A stretch of DNA of 64,000 bases from Amycolatopsis bartoniae (lineage in GTDB: Bacteria > Actinomycetota > Actinomycetes > Mycobacteriales > Pseudonocardiaceae): the NCBI RefSeq assembly GCF_014191255.1, contig NZ_JACHWH010000012.1, positions 110,045 through 174,044 of the forward strand, given 5' to 3'. The position numbers and the translations under genes are program-made. The notes under the pieces were generated by a model. It was not told the DNA's origin and ran no database searches. It saw only the letters and a list, made by a program, of their open reading frames with translations. Of this stretch, positions 24,229 to 32,035 are shown in pieces (the stretch's first letter is position 1; each line of letters starts with the position of its first letter).

Positions 24229-25521
24229 TCACTTGTTCAGCGACTGCTGGGCCGACTGGACCACGCGCGCGGCGCCGTCGGCCACGCTGATCCGGCCGAA
24301 GATCACGTCGTCGTAGGTGCGCTGGAAGTCGCGCTTCACCGCGGCCGAGCCGCTGGGCCACAGGCCGGTGGCCGAGCGCGCCCGGTCGGCGACGGAGGCC
24401 TCGTAGTCGCAGACCGCCTTGTCACCGCCCTGCGCCGCGGCGCACACGCGCCGCCGGATCTGCTGGTTGGCCGGCAGGCCGCGGGTGGTGCCGAGCACCT
24501 GCCCGGCACCCGGGTCGTTGATCAGGAAGTTCAGCAGCCGCACCGCCGCGTCCTTGTGCGCGGAGCGCTGCGTGACCGCGAACGTCACCGGCGGCATGGC
24601 GGCCATCCCAGACTCGGCGCTGTCCGTGGGCAGCGGCGCGGCCTTGATCGTGGGACCGTAGGAGGACAGGTACGCGGTGAGGCTGGAGTCGTAGTTGATC
24701 TCCGACGCGGACTTCTTCGTCACCAGGCCGGAGTTCTGCATTGAACCGTCCATTTTGGTCGTCACCGTGGCCGGGGTGACCGCGGCGCGCTGGCGCAGCC
24801 CGCCGGTGAGGTTCCAGAACTGCGCCAGGTCGGCGGCGGTGAAACCGAGCCCGCCGTCGTCGGTGTAGAGCTGCTTGCCGTGCTGGTGCAGCCAGGACTC
24901 GAACCAGTCGACCGCCCAGCCGAAGTCGGTGGTGCCCGCCGTGCCGCTGGTGCCGATCCTGGCCATCGCGTCACCGAACTGCTCCCAGGTCCAGTTCTGC
25001 CCCGGGCCGGTGGGCGGGGTGACCCCGGCGCGGGCGAACACCGCGGGGTCGTAGGCGACCATCTGGGTGGTCTGCCCGCCGGGGATCGAGTACTGGGCGC
25101 CGTCGATCTTGCCGCCGGCGAGCAGTTCCGGCGCCACCTGGCTGACGTCGAGCTCCTTGCCGACCGACGAGGTGAGGTCCGCGAGCGCGTGCCGGTGCTG
25201 GTACTCGCCGAGCGTCGCGCGGTCGAGCTGGATCAGATCCGGCGCGGCACCGCCGGCGACCTGCGTGGACAGCTTCTGCAGGTACGCGTCGTAGGCGCCG
25301 TACTCGGTCTCCACCTTGATGCCGGGGTTGGCGGCCATGAACTTCTGCACCGCGGCGTTGGTGGCCTTGGCCCGGTCCTCGTTGCCCCACCAGACGAACC
25401 GGATCGTGGTCTGCCCGCCGCTGCCGGCACCACCGCCGCACGCGGCGAGCGGACCGGCCAGCGCCAGCACGAGCGCCGCGGCCAGCCCCCTGCTCCCCAG
25501 CCGGAAACCCCGTCCGCCCAT
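24229..25521 (-). CDS. extracellular sugar-binding lipoprotein
   Basis: 430 aa. Lipoprotein signal with lipobox LAGPLAAC (Cys28), then a family-1-type solute-binding fold: TTIRFVWWGNEDRAKATNAA, DLIQLDRATLGEYQHRHALADL, PGGQTTQMVAYDPAVF, and a late WPSGSAAVKRDFQRTYDDV segment. It binds an oligosaccharide outside the membrane and delivers it to the two permeases downstream. First gene of the six-gene minus-strand operon, with a good promoter (25588-25617) and LacI-type sites further upstream, shared with the divergent lyase operon. Confidence 0.92.
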   Translation of the reverse strand: MGGRGFRLGSRGLAAALVLALAGPLAACGGGAGSGGQTTIRFVWWGNEDRAKATNAAVQKFMAANPGIKVETEYGAYDAYLQKLSTQVAGGAAPDLIQLDRATLGEYQHRHALADLTSSVGKELDVSQVAPELLAGGKIDGAQYSIPGGQTTQMVAYDPAVFARAGVTPPTGPGQNWTWEQFGDAMARIGTSGTAGTTDFGWAVDWFESWLHQHGKQLYTDDGGLGFTAADLAQFWNLTGGLRQRAAVTPATVTTKMDGSMQNSGLVTKKSASEINYDSSLTAYLSSYGPTIKAAPLPTDSAESGMAAMPPVTFAVTQRSAHKDAAVRLLNFLINDPGAGQVLGTTRGLPANQQIRRRVCAAAQGGDKAVCDYEASVADRARSATGLWPSGSAAVKRDFQRTYDDVIFGRISVADGAARVVQSAQQSLNK

Positions 25522-25587
25522 CGCAGTGCTCCCTTCGGCGGCCGTGTGCCGGCCGGCTACCGGTCGTCGTCGAATCGGTGTGGCCGA

Positions 25588-25617
25588 ACGGTAGGGCGGC
25601 CGCTTCGACGACGTCAA
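25588..25617 (-). promoter_or_regulatory. promoter of the binding-protein operon
   Basis: Minus strand: TTGACG (25617-25612), 18-bp spacer, TACCGT (25593-25588), about 65 nt before the ATG at 25521. Confidence 0.5.
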
Positions 25618-25649
25618 CCCTGTGTCCACGCATAACGCGCTGACCTGCT

Positions 25650-25663
25650 GGAACGCGTTTTCC
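25650..25663. promoter_or_regulatory. LacI-family operator, site 2
   Basis: GGAACGCGTTTTCC, a CG-centred near-palindrome resembling the site at 18990. It lies between the two divergent promoters of the importer and lyase operons. Confidence 0.5.
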
Positions 25664-25686
25664 CGGTAGGCCGTACGGCGGAATCG

Positions 25687-25700
25687 GGATAGCGCTTTCC
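25687..25700. promoter_or_regulatory. LacI-family operator, site 3
   Basis: GGATAGCGCTTTCC, one base from the perfect palindrome GGAAAGCGCTTTCC. It starts 37 bp from site 2 and ends 8 bp before the -35 of the lyase promoter. The pair could be looped or bound cooperatively. Confidence 0.6.
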
Positions 25701-25708
25701 CGCGAGCC

Positions 25709-25738
25709 TTGACAACGCCTCCCGGCCGGAGCTTGAAT
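25709..25738 (+). promoter_or_regulatory. promoter of the lyase/galactosidase operon
   Basis: TTGACA (25709-25714), 18-bp spacer, TTGAAT (25733-25738), about 50 nt before the ATG at 25789. Confidence 0.5.
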
Positions 25739-25788
25739 CGTTTCGGTCCGCGTCCGGCCCGCGCACCTCTGGAGAGCGGAGGCCAAGG

Positions 25789-28431
25789 ATGTCCTCGAAG
25801 TTCCCGGTCAGCCGACGTGGTTTTCTCGGTGGCGTGGCCGCCACCGCGGTGTTGTCGCAGCTGGACCTTCCGGCCGGCGCGGCGGAAAGCGCTTCCGTGG
25901 ATCTGCACTGGCTCGACGGGCCGCCCGCGGCGAGCACGGGCAGCGCGTTCGGCGTGCCGTGGCCGCGCGGGGTGCTCGCGAAGGACACCGCGCTGGCGCT
26001 GACCGCGGGCGACGGCACGCCCGTTCCGGTGCAGTCCTGGCCGCTGGCGTGCTGGCCCGACGGGACGGTCAAGTGGTCCGGGCACGCGGTGTCCGAAGGC
26101 GCCCGTGCGGCCACTTTCCGCCTCACCGCGGGAAAACCGGCAGCGCCCGCGGCGCCCGTCACGGTGCGCCGCGCGGGTCAGGACGTCGTGCTCGCCAACG
26201 GCACCGTCGAGGTCCGGGTCGCGACCGGTGGTACCACGGTTCTGCGGTCGCTGCGGCGGGGAACTCGCGTCACCGCGCAGGACGGGACGCTCGTGCTGCG
26301 CCTGCAGGACCAGCCGGACGACGGCCGCCCCGAGGACTGGACTGGGGTGGTGGAGCACGTCGAGGTCGAGCAGTCCGGACCGGTGCGGGCGGTGGTGAAG
26401 GCGACCGGCCGCTACCGCCACGGTGGCCGCGCGATCCTGCCGTGGACGCTGCGGATCTATCTCGGTGAGGGTGCCGAATCGATTCGCCTGGTGCACAGCT
26501 TCCTCTGGGACGCCGACGAGAACCGGGACTTCGTGCGCGGGCTCGGGCTGCGGCTCTCGGTGCCGATGACCGACGAGCCGCACAACCGGCACATCCGTTT
26601 CGGCACCGTCTCGGGTGGAGTGTGGGGCGAGCCGGTCCGGGTGCTCACCGGGCTGCGGCGCGACCCCGGTGCGGCCGTGCGCAAGGCGCAGGTCGACGGC
26701 ACCGCCACCCCGCCCGTCGCCGAATGGAGCCAGCAGGTCCGCGACGGCTACCAGCAGCTGGCGCTGTGGAACGACTTCACGCTGTTCCAGGAGTCGTCCC
26801 GGCACTACGCGGTGTGGAAGCGCACCAGCGGGCGGAGCAGCTGGCTCAAGCACGCCGGCCGCGGGGATCGCGCGTCCGGTTTCGGGTACGCGGGCGGCGT
26901 GAGCGGTGGGCTGGGCTTCGGGATGCGCGACTTCTGGCAGCGCTTTCCGCGGTCGCTGGACGTCCGGGACGCGGCGAGTGGCACCGCCACCGTCACGCTC
27001 TGGTCGTACTCGCCGCTGGCCCCGGCCATGGACCTGCGGACCTACGACACCGTCGCGCACGGGCTCGATCTGTCTTATGAGGACGTCCAAGCGGGATTCG
27101 CCACCCCGCAGGGCATGGTCCGCTCCACGGAGATGACCCTGTGGGCGCTGGCGGCGACCCCGGCCCGTGCCACCATCGCCGCACTGTCGACCACGCAGAC
27201 CGCTCCCCCGCAGCTCGTGGCGGCACCGGAGACCTACCACGCCGCCGGGGTGTTCGGCCGCTGGAGTCTGCGCGACCGCAGCACCCCGGCGCGGGCCGCG
27301 CTGGAGGACTCGATCGACCGCGACGTCGCCTTCTACGCTGGGCAGGCCGACCAGCGGGAGTGGTACGGCTTCTGGCACTACGGCGACGTGATGCACACCT
27401 ACGACGCCGACCGTCACGAGTGGCGTTACGACGTCGGCGGCTACGCGTGGGACAACGCGGAGCTCGGCACCGACGCGCTGCTGTGGTACGCGTTCCTGCG
27501 CTCCGGTGACCCGCGGACGTTCCGGCTCGCCCGCGCCATGACGCAGCACGTGTCCGAAGTGGACACCCACCACAGTGGCCGGTTCGCCGGGCTGGGTTCG
27601 CGGCACGCGGTGGTGCACTGGGGCGACGGCGCGAAGGAGGCCCGCGTCGGCGAATCCTTCACCAAACGGTTCTGCTACTACCTCACCGCGGACGAGCTGC
27701 TGGGCGACCTGATCCGCGCGTCGCTGCAGGCCGACGAGACACTGCGCACAGTGGACCCGCTGCGCGAGGTACTCCCGCCCCAGACGGCGGCCCCGGCCCG
27801 CGTCCGCATCGGGCCGGACTGGTACGCGCTCGTGAGCAACTGGCTCACCGAGTGGGAACGCACCGGTGACGTGCGCTGGCGCGACCGGATCGTCACCGGG
27901 ATGCGGGACATCGCGACCTTCCCGGCCGGGCTGTTCACCGGCGAGGCCGGCGGTGCCGTGGGCTTCGACCCCGCGACCGGGCACCTGGTGAACCTGGGCA
28001 AGGGCGACTTCGACGGCGGCTACAACCTGGCGATGGCGTTCCTCGGCGAGCAGATCCTGTGGGAGGCGCTGGACCTGGTCGACGTGCCCGAGTTCCGGCG
28101 GACCTACCTGGACTTCGCCCGCTACGTGCAGGCGCCGTCGGCGGAGAAGATTGCCCGCTACGGCCGGGACTTCAATCCGCAGGTGTTCAAGACGATCTAC
28201 TCCCGCGTCACCGCCTGGGCGGGTGAGCAGCTCGGCGACCCGGCGCTGCGCAAGCGCGGCTGGGACCAGTTCACCTCGGATCCGGCCGGGCAGCCGTGGC
28301 CCGCGCCCGTTCCCGTGGCGGGCACCGGCATCGAGGAGATCCCCAAGGGCGACTTCGCCACCAACGACGCCGCCCAGCGCGGCCTCGCGATCATCTCGCT
28401 GCTCGCCGTCGCGCCCCAGGAGGCACCGTGA
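25789..28431 (+). CDS. PL26/YetA-type exo-rhamnogalacturonan lyase, Tat-exported
   Basis: 880 aa. Tat signal (VSRRGFLGGVAAT, cleavage about residue 33). An N-terminal beta domain (VDLHWLDGPPAASTGSAFGV, WPRGVLAKD, WPDGTVKWSGHA) matches the first domain of the PcRGLX/YetA-like exo-rhamnogalacturonan lyase family. A long alpha-barrel catalytic part follows (WYGFWHYGDVMHTYD, WRYDVGGYAWDNAE, DTHHSGRFAGLGSRHAVVHW, FDGGYNLAMAFLGEQI). Predicted to release unsaturated galacturonosyl-rhamnose units from the RG-I backbone outside the membrane. Overlaps the GH35 gene by 4 bp (GTGA). In B. subtilis yetA lies next to the lplABCD sugar importer, as here. A further GGAAAGCGCTTCC motif lies within codons 32-36. 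Confidence 0.8.
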   Translation: MSSKFPVSRRGFLGGVAATAVLSQLDLPAGAAESASVDLHWLDGPPAASTGSAFGVPWPRGVLAKDTALALTAGDGTPVPVQSWPLACWPDGTVKWSGHAVSEGARAATFRLTAGKPAAPAAPVTVRRAGQDVVLANGTVEVRVATGGTTVLRSLRRGTRVTAQDGTLVLRLQDQPDDGRPEDWTGVVEHVEVEQSGPVRAVVKATGRYRHGGRAILPWTLRIYLGEGAESIRLVHSFLWDADENRDFVRGLGLRLSVPMTDEPHNRHIRFGTVSGGVWGEPVRVLTGLRRDPGAAVRKAQVDGTATPPVAEWSQQVRDGYQQLALWNDFTLFQESSRHYAVWKRTSGRSSWLKHAGRGDRASGFGYAGGVSGGLGFGMRDFWQRFPRSLDVRDAASGTATVTLWSYSPLAPAMDLRTYDTVAHGLDLSYEDVQAGFATPQGMVRSTEMTLWALAATPARATIAALSTTQTAPPQLVAAPETYHAAGVFGRWSLRDRSTPARAALEDSIDRDVAFYAGQADQREWYGFWHYGDVMHTYDADRHEWRYDVGGYAWDNAELGTDALLWYAFLRSGDPRTFRLARAMTQHVSEVDTHHSGRFAGLGSRHAVVHWGDGAKEARVGESFTKRFCYYLTADELLGDLIRASLQADETLRTVDPLREVLPPQTAAPARVRIGPDWYALVSNWLTEWERTGDVRWRDRIVTGMRDIATFPAGLFTGEAGGAVGFDPATGHLVNLGKGDFDGGYNLAMAFLGEQILWEALDLVDVPEFRRTYLDFARYVQAPSAEKIARYGRDFNPQVFKTIYSRVTAWAGEQLGDPALRKRGWDQFTSDPAGQPWPAPVPVAGTGIEEIPKGDFATNDAAQRGLAIISLLAVAPQEAP

Positions 28432-31337
28432 GGTTCCGACGCCTGCTCGCGCTCCTGCTCGCCGCGCTCACCACGGTCGCGCTCGCCGTGGCACCGGCAC
28501 CGGCCGCACACGCGGCCCGGCCACCGCGGCACCAGGTGAGCTTCGACCAGTACTCGGTCCTGCTGGACGGGCACCGGCAGTTCCTCTGGTCCGGCGAGTT
28601 CCACCCCTACCGGCTGCCGAGCCCGGACCTGTGGCTGGACGTGCTGCAGAAGATGAAGGCCAGCGGCTACAACGCGGTCTCGATCTACTTCGACTGGAAC
28701 TACCACTCCCCCGCGCCCGGCGTCTACGACTTCACCGGCGTGCGGGACATGGACCGCGTGCTCGACCTCGCGCAGCAGGCAGGTCTCTACGTGATCGCGC
28801 GGCCCGGACCGTACATCAACGCGGAGGTCACCGGGGGCGGCTTCCCCGGCTGGCTGTCCACACAGGACGGTCGGGCCCGCAGCGACGCGCCGGACTACCT
28901 GGCGGCCGCCGACGAGTGGCTCGGGCACATCGATGAGATCCTGGCGCGGCACCAGTTCACCGACGGCACCGGGCCGGTGATCCTGTACCAGATCGAGAAC
29001 GAGCTGGCCGCCACCGGCACCTCGCAGCAGAACTACCTCGCCCACCTCTACGACAAGGTGCGGGCCGACGGGATCAGCGTCCCGATCTTCCACAACGACA
29101 AGGGCCGCAACGGGATCTGGGTGCCCGCGAACTCCGGGGTGCCGGGAACCGTGCCGGGCAAGGTGGACCTGTACGCCTTCGACGGCTACCCCGGCGGCAC
29201 CTGCCACACGGACGCGACGCCGGGCAGCCCGAGCGTCGCGCCGGACTGGGGCATCTACGGCCCCGGCGGGGCGAAGGGCGGCGCGAGCGCGTCGCCGAAC
29301 ACGCCGGGTTTCGCGGCCGAGTTCGGCGGCGGCTGGTTCGACTACTGGGGCAGCAACGGGACGTACCCGTGCACCGCCGTGCGGCAGGGCCCGGGCTACG
29401 AGCGGGTGTTCTACGGCACGAACATCGCGAACCGGCTGACGGTGCAGAACTTCTACATGACCTTCGGCGGCACGTCGTGGGGCTGGCTGCCCGCGCCCGT
29501 GGTGTACAGCTCCTACGACTACGGCGCCGCGATCGACGAGGCGAGGCAGCTGCGGCCCAAGGCGGCGACGATGAAGGAGCTGGGCTACTTCCTGCAGGCC
29601 GTGCCGCCGGTGACCAAAGTGGACAAAGGCGACCCGGTCACGCCGTCCTCGCCCGCGGTGAAGGTGTACCACAACGTCAACCCGGACACGGGAACGCACT
29701 TCTACATCCCCGTGCACAACCCGTCGAACCTGACGACGGACGACACGTTCACGTTCCCGGTGTCCACAAGCGACGGAAACTACACGGTCTCGTCGCGGCT
29801 GAACGGGCAGGACGCCAAGCAGCTCGTGGCGGACTTCGACCTCGCGGGCCAGCACCTGGTGTACTCGACGTCGGAGATCATGACCGCCGTGGACGGAACG
29901 GTGCTGCTGCACGGGCGGCCGGGCGAGTCCGGCGAGACCGTCCTGCGGTACGCGCAGCGTCCGCGCGTCGACGTGCTGTCCGGGAACGTGCAGGTGACGT
30001 GGAACGGCGGCGACCTGCGGCTCGACTACGTCCACCAGGGTCTCGCGCGGGTGCGGATCAGCGGGGGCGGGCGGGCACCGGTCACGCTGCTCCTGGCGGA
30101 CGACGCGACCGCGGACACGTTCTGGCGCCAGGACACCTCGGCCGGGCCGGTGCTGGTCCGCGGGCCCGAACTGGTGCGGACCGCGTCGTCCCAGGGCCCG
30201 GTGCTGGCGTTGACCGGCGACACGCGCGAGGCCAGTGGCCTGGAGGTGTTCGGGCCCGGCGCGATCGTGCTGTGGAACGGGCGGTGGGTGCCGACCGTGC
30301 CCACGCCGTCCGGCAGCAGGCAGGCCCTCGTGCGGTTGCCCGGGGCGCAGCCGGTCTCGCTGCCCGCGCTGACCGGCTGGAAGTCGGCGCCCGGCTCACC
30401 CGAGTCGGCGCCCGCGTACGACGACAGCGCGTGGCAGGTGGCCGATCACACCAGCACGAACAGCACCACGCCGCCGCCGTCCGGGCAGCCGGTCCTCACC
30501 GCGGACGACTACGGCTTCCACACCGGCGACGTCTGGTACCGCGGGCGCTACACGGGCACGACGGGTGAGCAGGTGTCGCTCACGTACGGCGGTGGGGGCG
30601 CCGGGATGGTGCAGGCCTGGCTGGACGGGCGGTACCTGGGGCAGAACGTGCTGCCCACCGGGGTCTCGTCGCCGCCGACGACGGGCACGGCGACGTTCGC
30701 GGTGCCGCCGGAGCTGCGTGGCGACGGCCCGCACGTGCTGTCGGTGATGGTGCGCGACGACTCGCACAACGAGGACGGCGGGGTGAACGACGCCCACAAG
30801 GAGGGGCGCGGGCTGATCTCCGCTTCGGTCGCCGCGACGTGGCGCATCCAGGGCGGGGTCCCGGATCCCGTGCGCGGGCCGCTGAACAACGGCGGCCTGG
30901 CGGGCGAACGCGAAGGCTGGACGCTGCCCGGCTATCCGGACGCGTCGTGGGCGGACGCGACGGTGCCCACTGCCTCGGCCGCGCCGGGCACCACGTGGTA
31001 CCGCACGACGTTCGACCTCGGCGTGCCCCGCGGCGAGGACGCCTCGCTGGGGCTGACGATCGGCGACCCGTCGGTGCCGCGTTCGGGAGGACATTACCGG
31101 GTGCTGGTGTTCCTCAACGGGTGGAACCTGGGCCAGTACGTCGCGGACGTCGGGCCGCAACACACTTTCGTGCTCCCCACGGGGATCCTCGACCCGTCCG
31201 GCCGCAATACGCTCGCACTGGCGGTGACGAGCGACGGCGGCGCGGGGAACGGCCTGGAGCAGGTGACGCTGACGAACCTGGGTACGGTCCGCGGTGGGGT
31301 CGAGGTGCGGCCGGTGGCATCGCCGGGCTACCACTGA
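28428..31337 (+). CDS. secreted GH35 beta-galactosidase
   Basis: 969 aa. Signal peptide about 1-30. The GH35 barrel starts VLLDGHRQFLWSGEFHPYRL. Acid/base E192 in ILYQIENELA, nucleophile E298 in AAEFGGGWFDYWG; YVIARPGPYINAEV and FYMTFGGTSWGW are family signatures. After the barrel come beta-galactosidase domain-2/3-like and two jelly-roll domains (TYGGGGAGMVQAWLDGRYLG, VLVFLNGWNLGQYV). It removes terminal beta-galactose, plausibly from RG-I galactan or arabinogalactan side chains. GTG start overlaps the lyase stop. Ends at a hairpin terminator. Confidence 0.92.
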   Translation: MRFRRLLALLLAALTTVALAVAPAPAAHAARPPRHQVSFDQYSVLLDGHRQFLWSGEFHPYRLPSPDLWLDVLQKMKASGYNAVSIYFDWNYHSPAPGVYDFTGVRDMDRVLDLAQQAGLYVIARPGPYINAEVTGGGFPGWLSTQDGRARSDAPDYLAAADEWLGHIDEILARHQFTDGTGPVILYQIENELAATGTSQQNYLAHLYDKVRADGISVPIFHNDKGRNGIWVPANSGVPGTVPGKVDLYAFDGYPGGTCHTDATPGSPSVAPDWGIYGPGGAKGGASASPNTPGFAAEFGGGWFDYWGSNGTYPCTAVRQGPGYERVFYGTNIANRLTVQNFYMTFGGTSWGWLPAPVVYSSYDYGAAIDEARQLRPKAATMKELGYFLQAVPPVTKVDKGDPVTPSSPAVKVYHNVNPDTGTHFYIPVHNPSNLTTDDTFTFPVSTSDGNYTVSSRLNGQDAKQLVADFDLAGQHLVYSTSEIMTAVDGTVLLHGRPGESGETVLRYAQRPRVDVLSGNVQVTWNGGDLRLDYVHQGLARVRISGGGRAPVTLLLADDATADTFWRQDTSAGPVLVRGPELVRTASSQGPVLALTGDTREASGLEVFGPGAIVLWNGRWVPTVPTPSGSRQALVRLPGAQPVSLPALTGWKSAPGSPESAPAYDDSAWQVADHTSTNSTTPPPSGQPVLTADDYGFHTGDVWYRGRYTGTTGEQVSLTYGGGGAGMVQAWLDGRYLGQNVLPTGVSSPPTTGTATFAVPPELRGDGPHVLSVMVRDDSHNEDGGVNDAHKEGRGLISASVAATWRIQGGVPDPVRGPLNNGGLAGEREGWTLPGYPDASWADATVPTASAAPGTTWYRTTFDLGVPRGEDASLGLTIGDPSVPRSGGHYRVLVFLNGWNLGQYVADVGPQHTFVLPTGILDPSGRNTLALAVTSDGGAGNGLEQVTLTNLGTVRGGVEVRPVASPGYH

Positions 31338-31343
31338 CGGCGG

Positions 31344-31374
31344 CCGGTGGGGCACAACCCTTGCGCCCCACCGG
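31344..31374. terminator. hairpin terminator between convergent genes
   Basis: CCGGTGGGGC (31344-31353) and GCCCCACCGG (31365-31374), 10-bp exact arms, 11-nt loop. It lies between the GH35 stop and the stop of the membrane-protein gene. Confidence 0.7.
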
Positions 31375-31397
31375 AACCCGCCGAAGCGGCAGTCCCG

Positions 31398-31916
31398 TCA
31401 GAACTGCCCCGTCGAGTACGGGCCCCGCTGTTCGAGGTTCGGGCTCACCTTCGGCTGGCGGCCCTCCTGTCCCGGCACCGGCGTGGTCGTCGGCTCGCGG
31501 AGTTCCGCGTCCACCTCCGACTCCCGCGCCCGCGGGTCGGGCACCGCCGCCGCGCCGTTGATCAGCGCCGTGCGGGCGTTGAGGTCCTCGACCACCCGCT
31601 CCTCCCGGCGCCGCGCGAACACGCCCAGCGTGATGGCGTGCGCGACCGCCAGCGTGAGCAGGTACACGCCGAGCCGCCCCATGATCGCGGGCATCGAGTC
31701 GCCGCCCGGGAAGTGCACCGTGGAGATCAGCGCCAGCGCCCCGAGCACGACGAGGTGGAACAGCGCCGTGATGAGCACCGTCATCGCCGACGCCGCCCCC
31801 GGGTCCTCGCGCTCCTGGTCGAGGTAGCCGCGCCCGCTGCGGTAGATGATCTGGCCGTCGACCGCGGCCATGAGGATGCCGACCACCAGGAAAACCGTGT
31901 AGCTGTCCGTACCCAT
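31398..31916 (-). CDS. membrane protein of unknown function
   Basis: 172 aa, not recognised. Three hydrophobic helices (about 5-24, 45-65, 80-100), then a soluble basic/acidic C-terminal tail of about 70 residues (RRREERVVEDLNARTALING, DPRARESEVDAELRE, ending QRGPYSTGQF), probably cytoplasmic. GGGAGGGAGG ribosome site before the ATG. Separated from the GH2 gene by a terminator, so it is transcribed on its own. No link to carbohydrate use is visible. Confidence 0.65.
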   Translation of the reverse strand: MGTDSYTVFLVVGILMAAVDGQIIYRSGRGYLDQEREDPGAASAMTVLITALFHLVVLGALALISTVHFPGGDSMPAIMGRLGVYLLTLAVAHAITLGVFARRREERVVEDLNARTALINGAAAVPDPRARESEVDAELREPTTTPVPGQEGRQPKVSPNLEQRGPYSTGQF

Positions 31917-31990
31917 GCCGGACCTCCCTCCCGTACTCCTGGCGTACCCGCCCCCGCACCTCCTCGCGCCCCACCTCCGGGTGAAAAAGG

Positions 31991-32026
31991 GACGGAGGCC
32001 GCGCCCCGCAGGGCACGGCCTCCGTC
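31991..32026 (-). terminator. intrinsic terminator after the GH2 gene
   Basis: 11-bp exact arms (31991-32001 and 32016-32026), 14-nt loop. On the minus strand it is followed by CCTTTTTC, so it is a proper Rho-independent terminator for the importer-GH2 operon. Confidence 0.85.
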
Positions 32027-32035
32027 TCTACTGGA

